From Candidatus Iainarchaeum sp. (lineage in GTDB: Archaea; Iainarchaeota; Iainarchaeia; Iainarchaeales; JAFGBZ01): DNA of 5,393 nucleotides. This document shows positions 1 to 5,393 of this stretch, piece by piece (position 1 is the stretch's first letter; each line of letters opens with the position of its first letter). The DNA is taken from contig JACRDJ010000098.1 of NCBI GenBank assembly GCA_016218635.1, forward strand, positions 1-5,393, written 5' to 3'. A model generated the notes under the pieces. The model was given only the letters and a program-made list of their open reading frames with translations, did not search any database and had not been told where the DNA came from. Position numbers and translations under genes: made by a program.

Positions 1-10
1 CTGGAAACGG

Positions 11-1495
11 GTGTTTGAAGGACAATTTCAGGGTTATACGGTCATCATGGAGTCCAATCCGGAGTCCGTGCTGTTGCTTTCCATCGTGGAATTCAATGAC
101 CAGAATGCGCCCGTGGGAGCCGTCATCCAGTCCTATAAAATGTTTTACTGCGAAGGCGACACCGAGCACTTCGTGACCACCCTGCCCCGTGAAGTGATTG
201 TGCTCTACAAGCACGGGGAGAACCTTAACCAGAAATTCCTTCTCCTCGCCGGAAAACCCAATTACGTGACCTGGAAGGAAAAGGATTTCTCGGAGGAAAC
301 GGATGCCCAGCTTAAGCGCATGAAAATCTCCACGGATTTACTGCACGACATATCCAAGGCCTATGATTTGAAGCTCACTGAAATCGAGAACACGGACAAA
401 GACACCCGCAATGCATTCTTTGCCGAGCCATTGATTGTGCCCATTACGGCCACCTCCCTGTTTGGTTCCGGTGCGCCCGCCCCGTATGTGAAGGAAATGC
501 CGGTTTCATCCTTGGGCGAAAAAGACATCCGGCTGGGATTAACCAAGGAAGGAAAAAAAGTTTCGGAATCCTATTCATTGCTGCGCAAGACCATTGTGAA
601 CGGAGGAGACCCCAGGCTCCGCCATCATGCCCTGCACATTTTAACGGAAGGGTTTTTGCTCAACAACGTGGACGTGGTCGTATTCGACTGGATGGATTCG
701 TTTGGCAGCATCCATAACCCGAACCCCGACACGGCCGAACTCGCGAAAGCCCGGGTGGAAACCGAACCGATCGGTTTTCCCGTCAAGAAATTCGTTTCCC
801 GCAAGGACCTTTTCTGCGAACCCGAACGCGTGAACCCGGCCACCTTCCTGGAAATTGTGGGCGCCGGGGAAAACAAGTCCTCCGCGCTTCTCGTAAAGCT
901 CTGGGAGCAAAAAAAGCCGTCCAAACTCACCGAACTCCTGAAAGCCATTGAAGGCGTCACCAAGACCGAGGAACTCTCCGAATTCGAAATCCGGCGGGCC
1001 AGACGCATGCTGCAGACCATTATGGCGGAATTCGGGGAACTCTTTGAGGGAAAAAACAACCTCGACGACCTCACCAAGAGCTGGATTAAGGGACTCGGAA
1101 AAGCCTCGCTGCTGGGACTCAAGGGACTAAGCCCCCGCGAACAGGAACTCGTATTATACGGAGTCCTTAAATCCATGGAATACGATTTCAGACTCAAAGG
1201 AAAAACCAATTCCCCGCGCGCCATGCTCCTGGTGCCCAATGCCTCCAGAATATTCCCCCGCCAGAATGCATCCCGGGCCCAGACTGAAATGGCCGGAATC
1301 CTCAAAGACCTGCCCCCGTTCGGGGCCGGTTTTTTGCTCGAAGAAACCGAACCCAACGCACTCGAAACCGGACTCTCCACCGAAGCCGAAGCCACCCTCA
1401 CCCTGGTGAGCGAACTGGACACCGCCGTCAACCTCAAAGACAAAAAAAACTACCGCACCATACTAAGACCCGGATTAAGCCAGATCAACGGGTGA
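11..1495 (+). CDS. HerA/DUF87-like P-loop protein with lost ATPase motifs (possibly 5'-partial)
   Basis: The product is about 494 residues and probably cytoplasmic. I read it as a degenerate member of the HerA/FtsK-like (DUF87) hexameric ATPases, which normally pump DNA or protein substrates. Residues 1-185 would be the N-terminal beta-rich part. Residues 194-231 follow the HerA core order: a strand and loop (TIVNGGDPRLRHHAL) where Walker A should be, a helix, then VDVVVFDWMDSF, matching the family's VVVIDPHGEF-type strand. Residues 404-416 (AMLLVPNASRIFP) sit where Walker B reads LLVIDEAHRLLP. Residues 436-452 (PFGAGFLLEETEPNALE) match the GxGLILxSQxPxDL segment. The GK[ST] of Walker A, the DE of Walker B and the sensor Gln are all replaced, so ATP hydrolysis is unlikely. 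Residues 300-395 are mostly helical and charged. The GTG at 11 has no clear ribosome site and the frame is open to base 2, so the true start may lie upstream. Family assignment rests on motif spacing read by eye; the reading frame itself is secure. Confidence 0.8.
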   Translation: MFEGQFQGYTVIMESNPESVLLLSIVEFNDQNAPVGAVIQSYKMFYCEGDTEHFVTTLPREVIVLYKHGENLNQKFLLLAGKPNYVTWKEKDFSEETDAQLKRMKISTDLLHDISKAYDLKLTEIENTDKDTRNAFFAEPLIVPITATSLFGSGAPAPYVKEMPVSSLGEKDIRLGLTKEGKKVSESYSLLRKTIVNGGDPRLRHHALHILTEGFLLNNVDVVVFDWMDSFGSIHNPNPDTAELAKARVETEPIGFPVKKFVSRKDLFCEPERVNPATFLEIVGAGENKSSALLVKLWEQKKPSKLTELLKAIEGVTKTEELSEFEIRRARRMLQTIMAEFGELFEGKNNLDDLTKSWIKGLGKASLLGLKGLSPREQELVLYGVLKSMEYDFRLKGKTNSPRAMLLVPNASRIFPRQNASRAQTEMAGILKDLPPFGAGFLLEETEPNALETGLSTEAEATLTLVSELDTAVNLKDKKNYRTILRPGLSQING

Positions 1496-1580
1496 AACAC
1501 CAACCCCATAACCCCATTTCGGTGCTTATCCTAATGAGCAATAATGCGTTTTATTGCGCATTATAATGGGCAATGACGCA
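1496..1580. repeat. Convergent intergenic spacer with overlapping palindromes
   Basis: This 85-base spacer separates two genes that run towards each other. ATAATGCG (1541-1548) pairs perfectly with CGCATTAT (1557-1564) over an 8-base loop. GCAATAA (1538-1544) pairs with TTATTGC (1551-1557) over a 6-base loop. These two hairpins share arms, so they exclude each other. CATTATAATG (1559-1568) is a perfect 10-base palindrome. GCAAT recurs at 1570-1574, followed by CGCA at 1577-1580, echoing GCAAT...TGCG at 1538-1548. The longest T run is only four bases, so it is not a strong archaeal oligo-T terminator on the + strand. It may be a bidirectional transcription stop, a protein-binding site, or a small mobile-repeat remnant. 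Confidence 0.55.
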
Positions 1581-1703
1581 TCAGAGTTTCCCGATGGCTT
1601 CCAGAAGCTTCCGGTGGCCTTTCACAAGCTTGTTGAATTTGGCCAGCTCTTCGGTCAAAACCAACGAACGCTCTTCATCGGTGAAATGGCTTGATTTTTC
1701 CAT
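1581..1703 (-). CDS. 40-residue helical micro-protein downstream of the coiled-coil gene
   Basis: This is a complete small reading frame from ATG (1703-1701) to TGA (1583-1581), encoding 40 residues that begin MEKSSHFTDEERSLVL and end in AIGKL. It is rich in Glu, Lys and Leu, and its leucine and other hydrophobic spacing suggests one or two amphipathic helices; there is no membrane segment or cysteine. The start lies 12 bases after the stop of the coiled-coil gene, so the two are probably one transcript and may be translationally coupled. It is also in the same frame as that gene: TGA, four codons, then ATG. Read-through of the TGA would make one protein of about 206 residues. No Shine-Dalgarno sequence precedes the ATG. 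I do not recognise a family. It may be a real partner micro-protein or the detached tail of a once longer coiled-coil protein. Confidence 0.5.
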   Translation of the reverse strand: MEKSSHFTDEERSLVLTEELAKFNKLVKGHRKLLEAIGKL

Positions 1704-1715
1704 GAATGAACCAAA

Positions 1716-2201
1716 TCATTTTTTGGCCAGTTTGGGTGCTGCGGTTTTCTCTTCCCGTTTCCCCAGCATTTCATTGAGCGTTTTCAGGTTCACGAGTTCG
1801 GAGGGATTAATGGCTTCAAGGGTGAATTTCAATTGCAGGAATTCCTCGCGGGAAACGAACTGTTCGCGGAGCGAGGCCAGATCATTCTGTAATTCCAGCA
1901 GCGTTTCCGCATTCCGGGCCACCTGGTCAGTCAGGTCCTTAACCGTCTGCCGGAGTTCCCCGAATTCGGGTCCGGCCACTCCCCCCTCCTGCGGCTGGGA
2001 TTCAACGGATTTGAGTTTCTTGTTCAGTACGAGGAGATTGCGGCCCAGGATTTTTTCATTCCGCATCACATAATTCATCTGCTGGGCCAATACCTGCAGG
2101 CTGGACTGCAGGGCCCTAAAATCATTCGAGCCCGGTTCCGCGGAAAGCCCTTCAAGACCTCCGGTGGACCCTTCCGGTTTCTTTCCATGCATGCGGGGCA
2201 T
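1716..2201 (-). CDS. Coiled-coil protein of unknown function, divergent from the DNA polymerase gene
   Basis: The product is 161 residues, with no signal peptide, membrane segment or cysteine, so it is likely cytoplasmic. Residues 1-27 are Gly/Pro/Ser-rich and probably disordered. Residues 28-69 and 82-147 show heptad-like spacing of Leu, Val, Ile and Met, predicting two long coiled-coil helices separated by a flexible Gly/Pro/Gln linker at about 70-80. The second helix includes FVSREEFLQLKFTLEAINPS (115-134), the segment most likely to be conserved. The tail (148-161) is basic and Ala/Lys-rich. The start at 2201 is favoured because an AT-rich element lies about 28 bases upstream; an internal ATG at 2192 (Met4) is an alternative. 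It heads a probable two-gene unit with the 40-residue frame behind it and is transcribed away from the polymerase. The competing + strand frame at 1573-2073 is unusually Ser/Arg-rich and lacks heptads, as expected of a shadow. Function is unknown; a scaffold or accessory role is only inference. Confidence 0.8.
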   Translation of the reverse strand: MPRMHGKKPEGSTGGLEGLSAEPGSNDFRALQSSLQVLAQQMNYVMRNEKILGRNLLVLNKKLKSVESQPQEGGVAGPEFGELRQTVKDLTDQVARNAETLLELQNDLASLREQFVSREEFLQLKFTLEAINPSELVNLKTLNEMLGKREEKTAAPKLAKK

Positions 2202-2226
2202 AATGCACTACAAAGCGCCGAGCAGG

Positions 2227-2238
2227 TAAATAAATGTT
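2227..2238. promoter_or_regulatory. Candidate shared TATA-like element between divergent genes
   Basis: TAAATAAATGTT reads as an AT-rich, TATA-like box on the + strand and as ATTTATTTA on the - strand. Its centre (about 2232) lies about 24 bases before the GTG at 2256 of the polymerase and about 30 bases before the ATG at 2201 of the coiled-coil gene. Archaeal TATA boxes typically sit around 25 bases before the transcription start, so both transcripts could be leaderless or nearly so. A second AT stretch, CATAAAAGG (2243-2251), lies too close to the polymerase start to be its TATA box if 2256 is the start. This is a positional inference; no BRE could be assigned with confidence. Confidence 0.4.
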
Positions 2239-2255
2239 CTGCCATAAAAGGGTAC

Positions 2256-4688
2256 GTGAACCAGAAAGCATCCGGCATTCTCCTGGACATCAGCTATTCT
2301 TCCGGCGAGCAGGAAGAATCGCTGATTACCTTATTCGTGAAAACCAGTGAAGGAATCCAGCGGTTTGTGGACCCCGCATTCCGGCCCTATTTGTATCTCA
2401 CCGCCAAAAATCCCCGGAAAGTGATGGAGTACCTGAACGCCCATCCGTTCCCGGACGGTTCCCGCATAATTGGAACGGAAACGGTTACCAAATCCAGCCA
2501 CGAAAACGCAGTCAAGGTGGTGTTCCGCAATACAGTGGAACTCTCCAACAATCGTCCGGCCCTCAAAAAAATTGACGGAGTTCTCCGGCTCTTTGAATCC
2601 GACATTCTTTACCCCAAGCGCTTTCTGCTGGACCACCGGCTTTCACCCCTCAATGAAGTGGAAGTTGAATTCACGGAAAACAACGGGCGGAAGGAAATCC
2701 ACTCCATCGCATCCGAACCCGGCGGCCCATTGCAATTGAATCTCCTTGCATTCGATCTGGAGACCCTGGCTCCGGGAAGGTTTTCGGACCCCAGCCAGGA
2801 CCCCATTCTCACCATTGGAGTGGCCGCCACGGGAGTGGAATCCGTGGTGTTCACGTACGGAAAAGGATTTGAAGGACAAAAGAACGTGAAAGTGTGTTCG
2901 GATGAAAAGGAAACCATTGAAGCGTTCATTTCATTCGTGCAGGAATTTGCACCGGATGGAATAGTCACCTACAATGGGGACTCGTTTGATTTTCCTTATC
3001 TTAAAACCCGGTGCGAAAAGTACGGGCTGAAACTGGGGGTGGGGCATGGAAAAAGCGAGCCATCACAAAAGAAAATATCCATTTTCAATGCCCAGAAACT
3101 GCGCGGAGTCCAGCACGTGGACGCGTTCCAGATCGTGAAATTTCTGGCCCGCATGGCCGTCATCACTTCCCCCAAACTGGACCTGGAGTCCGTAGTGAAG
3201 CACGTGTTTGGGTTTGAGAAAGAAAAGCTTCCCGTGGAATCCATTAATGAAATCTGGAATTCCCGCAAAAACACGGAGCGCCTCATTCAATACAACCGCG
3301 AAGACACCGAATTCACATTAAAGCTGGCCAACCAGTTCCTTCCATTATTCATTGAATTGGGGCGCATTACGCAGCAGACCCTTTTTGATGCCACGCGTTC
3401 CACGAGTTCGGTGAACGTGGAATCCATCATGATGCAGGAAGCGCTGGCCCGCGGGGCGCTGATTCCCACCAAACCCTCCTCGGAGGAGGCAGAGGAACGC
3501 AATCAGTCCCCCATTCAGGGAGGGTATGTGCGGGAGCCCGTGCAGGGCCTGCATGAACGCATTGCGGTGCTGGACTTCCGTTCCCTCTATCCCTCCATCA
3601 TCATTTCGCATAACATTTCCCCGGAAACATTAAACTGTCCGCATGCTTCCTGCGTGAAGGGCTCCAATCAGGCCCCGGAAGAGAACACCTGGTTCTGTGA
3701 GCAGGAAAAGGGGCTGATTCCTTCCGTGCTGGCCCGCGTGCTCGAAAAACGCATTGAAGTCAAAAAGAAAATGAAGGCCGAAAAAGACCCGCTTCAGATA
3801 AATGCATTGAACGCCCAGCAGCACGTGCTCAAAATCCTGCTGAATTCCTCGTATGGGGCGCTGATTTATCCGAGGTTCCGCTGGTACTGCCGGGAATGCG
3901 GGCAGGCCGCCACCGCGTGGGGAAGGCATTATGTGAAAAAGGTCATGGAGGAAGCCGAACAAAACGGGTTCCGGACGCTTTATGGAGACACGGATTCTGC
4001 CATGCTTCAGGTTCCGGCGGAAAAAGAAAAAAAAGACATTGAGGCATTCGTGGAACGCATTAACGCCAAGCTCACCGGTTCCATGGAACTGGAGTTCAAG
4101 GGATTTTACCGGCGGGGCCTGTTTGTTTCCAAAAAATCCGGCGGGGCCGCCAAGAAAAAGTATGCCTTAATGGGGTTTGACGGAAAGATGGAGGTGGTGG
4201 GATTTGAGTCCGTGCGCCGGGACTGGGCAATCCTGGTGAAAGAGCTTCAGCGGAAGGTATTGGAAGCCGTGCTGGCGGAAGGAGATCCCCAAAAAGCGCT
4301 CGAAGAAGTGCGCCGGACCGTGAAACGGCTTCAGGAAGGAAAGGTATCCAAGAAAGAGCTGGTGATTATGACGCAGTTACGCCGGCAGACGCAGAACTAT
4401 CAGGCCATCGGCCCGCACGTGGCCGCCGTCAGGAAAGCCGAAAGCGAAGGAAAAAAATTCTCCACGGGCAGTCTCATTGAATTCATCATCACCCGCAGCG
4501 GGAAAAGCATCTCCGACAGGGCCCGGCTTTCGGAGTCCGTGAAAGAAGGGGATTATGATTCCGATTACTACATTCACCATCAGGTGCTTCCGGCGGTCGA
4601 GAAAATATTCGAGGAACTCGGATACCGAAAAGAAGACCTCCTGCACGGGGGCAAGCAAAGCAGTCTTTTCTCATTTGAAGGCCATTAA
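2256..4688 (+). CDS. polB: Archaeal family B DNA polymerase with 3'-5' exonuclease
   Basis: This enzyme copies the chromosome and proofreads it, working with the PCNA clamp. Residue numbers here count from the upstream ATG at 2187; subtract 23 for the GTG start. Exonuclease motifs are FDLET (D190, E192), YNGDSFDF (262-269; D265, D268) and YNRED (369-373). Polymerase motif A is DFRSLYPSII (D463), motif B is KILLNSSYG (549-557), and motif C is YGDTDS (D601, D603). A KKKY motif lies at 656-659. Palm cysteines C484, C489, C504 and the CREC pair (568-571) recall the disulfide positions of Pfu-type enzymes. The C-terminal QSSLFSF (824-830) is a good PIP box for PCNA. The frame is uninterrupted, so there is no intein at motifs A, B or C. 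I prefer GTG 2256 (810 residues): it leaves a normal divergent promoter, and the upstream 23 residues have no counterpart in Pfu polymerase. The ATG at 2187 (833 residues) would overlap the opposite gene and lacks a ribosome site. The family is certain; the exact start is not. Confidence 0.97.
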   Translation: MNQKASGILLDISYSSGEQEESLITLFVKTSEGIQRFVDPAFRPYLYLTAKNPRKVMEYLNAHPFPDGSRIIGTETVTKSSHENAVKVVFRNTVELSNNRPALKKIDGVLRLFESDILYPKRFLLDHRLSPLNEVEVEFTENNGRKEIHSIASEPGGPLQLNLLAFDLETLAPGRFSDPSQDPILTIGVAATGVESVVFTYGKGFEGQKNVKVCSDEKETIEAFISFVQEFAPDGIVTYNGDSFDFPYLKTRCEKYGLKLGVGHGKSEPSQKKISIFNAQKLRGVQHVDAFQIVKFLARMAVITSPKLDLESVVKHVFGFEKEKLPVESINEIWNSRKNTERLIQYNREDTEFTLKLANQFLPLFIELGRITQQTLFDATRSTSSVNVESIMMQEALARGALIPTKPSSEEAEERNQSPIQGGYVREPVQGLHERIAVLDFRSLYPSIIISHNISPETLNCPHASCVKGSNQAPEENTWFCEQEKGLIPSVLARVLEKRIEVKKKMKAEKDPLQINALNAQQHVLKILLNSSYGALIYPRFRWYCRECGQAATAWGRHYVKKVMEEAEQNGFRTLYGDTDSAMLQVPAEKEKKDIEAFVERINAKLTGSMELEFKGFYRRGLFVSKKSGGAAKKKYALMGFDGKMEVVGFESVRRDWAILVKELQRKVLEAVLAEGDPQKALEEVRRTVKRLQEGKVSKKELVIMTQLRRQTQNYQAIGPHVAAVRKAESEGKKFSTGSLIEFIITRSGKSISDRARLSESVKEGDYDSDYYIHHQVLPAVEKIFEELGYRKEDLLHGGKQSSLFSFEGH

Positions 4689-4701
4689 CCGGGCCATTGC
4701 G

Positions 4702-4732
4702 TTAAAAAAAACGGAATCAAAACCAATAAAAA
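4702..4732 (+). promoter_or_regulatory. A-rich promoter-like stretches upstream of the secreted-protein gene
   Basis: The 78-base spacer after the polymerase stop holds two AT-rich elements, TTAAAAAAAA (4702-4711) and AATAAAAA (4725-4732). The second would place a transcription start near 4753, giving a leader of about 13 bases that still carries the ribosome site; the first would give a leader of about 35 bases. No T-run follows the polymerase stop on the + strand, so read-through from the polymerase is also possible. The A8 run would read as T8 for transcription on the - strand. Which element is used cannot be decided by eye. Confidence 0.3.
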
Positions 4733-4757
4733 GCACTAAGCGCTACTATTAACCATC

Positions 4758-4761
4758 GGGG
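4758..4761 (+). promoter_or_regulatory. Ribosome binding site for the secreted-protein gene
   Basis: GGGG lies five bases before the ATG at 4767 and could pair with the CCUCC of the 16S rRNA tail. It supports 4767 as the start and marks this gene as leadered, unlike the divergent pair at 2201/2256. Confidence 0.45.
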
Positions 4762-4766
4762 AAACC

Positions 4767-5393
4767 ATGGATTCACGAATCGGGTTGCTGGCAGTTCTGC
4801 TGATTCTTTGGGCGCCTTTCGCGGCGGCCTCCGGCGCGTCTTTGGCCGGAATCAGCAGTGATTACGATTACTTTGTCTGCGACAGCCTGGCATTCTCCCA
4901 AAACAACGACGCGTACGCTGATTTTTTCATCGTCGAAGGCCCCCAGAACCTGGATGCGCTGGCCGCCAATTTCAACAAAAAAAATGTCGGAAACATAAGG
5001 GTCACCTGCCTGGTTACCCAGACCAAGACCATGGCCGCATCAGACTTTGAATCCCTTTACTATAACACCACCGTGGGCGGTCCGATGTCGGTTGCCGAAC
5101 TGGCCGGATATCTGGCGGGAAAATATCCGCTGGTATTCGGAAGCCTCAAAATCACCGGAATGGACATTTTTCTCACCGGAAAAGACCAGGTGTATGGATT
5201 CACCAACGGATCCTGCGCCAACACCCTCTACAAAGTCGGACTCAACTGCAATAATACCACTCACAGCCTTTCGGGTTTTCCGTACTATGATTCCGCCATC
5301 AAAACCAATTTCATTGCATTGCCGGCCGAGGACCCTTCCCAGAAACCCGTGACCTTTGTGCAGGTGAGTGCAGGAAGCATTGATTTCGGTTCC
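4767..5393 (+). CDS. Secreted, probably glycosylated protein of unknown function (3' end beyond window)
   Basis: The frame runs from ATG 4767 without a stop to the right edge, giving the first 209 residues. Residues 1-4 (MDSR) are a short charged start, residues 5-21 (IGLLAVLLILWAPFAAA) are hydrophobic, and a likely cleavage site follows Ala21 or nearby, so this is a Sec signal peptide. The mature part has N-glycosylation sequons at N100, N147, N162 and N163, and cysteines at 38, 81, 150 and 161 that could form disulfides outside the cell. It is rich in Asn, Thr, Gly and aromatic residues, as is common in archaeal surface proteins. There is no lipobox after the hydrophobic segment and no second membrane segment in the visible part; an anchor could lie beyond the edge. 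The ribosome site at 4758-4761 supports the start. I do not recognise the family. It is probably unrelated in function to the polymerase, and its own promoter may lie in 4702-4732. Confidence 0.75.
   Translation, partial: MDSRIGLLAVLLILWAPFAAASGASLAGISSDYDYFVCDSLAFSQNNDAYADFFIVEGPQNLDALAANFNKKNVGNIRVTCLVTQTKTMAASDFESLYYNTTVGGPMSVAELAGYLAGKYPLVFGSLKITGMDIFLTGKDQVYGFTNGSCANTLYKVGLNCNNTTHSLSGFPYYDSAIKTNFIALPAEDPSQKPVTFVQVSAGSIDFGS

Noticed and set aside
625..1443. Long open frame of 272 codons on the - strand
   Set aside because: It lies wholly antisense to the HerA-like gene, is Ser/Arg/Leu-rich with no recognisable motif or ribosome site, and looks like a codon-bias shadow.
1573..2073. Open frame of 166 codons on the + strand
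   Set aside because: It overlaps the opposite coiled-coil and micro-protein genes. Its product is dominated by Ser, Arg and Phe, typical of the antisense reading of Glu/Lys/Leu-rich helices.
2187..2255. N-terminal extension of the polymerase from ATG 2187
   Set aside because: The 23 residues have no counterpart in Pfu-type polymerases, no ribosome site precedes the ATG, and it overlaps the start of the opposite gene. Kept as an alternative start only.
2609..2968. Antisense open frames inside the polymerase gene, including this 119-codon one and similar ones at 3345-3611 and 3630-3962
   Set aside because: The + strand frame encodes unmistakable polymerase motifs throughout; the antisense products are low in recognisable pattern and lack start signals.
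3560..4000. Possible intein in the polymerase active-site motifs
   Set aside because: Motifs A, B and C are contiguous with normal spacing and no splicing-type Cys/Ser...His-Asn blocks interrupt them.
4689..4766. Terminator after the polymerase gene
   Set aside because: No T-run or stable hairpin follows the stop on the + strand; the A8 run at 4704-4711 would read as T8 only for - strand transcription, and no - strand gene ends there.
5040..5352. Open frames at 5040-5264 (-) and 5047-5352 (+)
   Set aside because: Both overlap the secreted-protein frame from 4767, which has a signal peptide and a ribosome site; the alternatives have neither.

Overview
This window looks like chromosomal DNA of an archaeon. 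The main evidence is a complete single-chain family B replicative DNA polymerase of the archaeal (Pfu/KOD-like) type with a C-terminal PCNA-binding motif. A decayed HerA-like protein, candidate TATA-type promoters with short or no leaders, and a secreted protein rich in N-glycosylation sequons agree with this. GC content is moderate, roughly 50% by eye. The lineage cannot be fixed from the sequence; a DPANN or euryarchaeal-type genome is a guess. There are no rRNA or tRNA genes, CRISPR arrays, transposases or phage genes.

Layout, left to right. (1) About 11-1495, + strand: a HerA/DUF87-like protein of about 494 residues whose nucleotide-binding motifs appear lost; its frame stays open to the left edge. 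(2) 1496-1580: a short convergent intergenic spacer filled with overlapping palindromes. (3) 1581-1703 and 1716-2201, - strand: a two-gene unit made of a 161-residue coiled-coil protein followed 12 bases later, in the same frame, by a 40-residue helical micro-protein. (4) About 2202-2255: a short divergent promoter region with one AT-rich element placed to serve both directions. (5) 2256 (or 2187)-4688, + strand: the intein-free family B DNA polymerase with all exonuclease and polymerase motifs. (6) 4689-4766: a spacer with A-rich promoter-like stretches and a purine-rich ribosome binding site. (7) 4767 to the right edge, + strand: the first 209 residues of a protein with a signal peptide, four cysteines and four N-glycosylation sequons, continuing beyond the window.

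The polymerase is the only gene with a certain function (DNA replication and proofreading). The divergent coiled-coil/micro-protein pair shares its promoter region and might be co-regulated with it, but nothing in those proteins demonstrates a replication role. The inactive HerA-like protein probably acts structurally, perhaps with an active paralogue elsewhere. The best candidates for undescribed biology are the inactive HerA-like protein, the coiled-coil plus micro-protein pair, and the palindrome cluster between the convergent genes.
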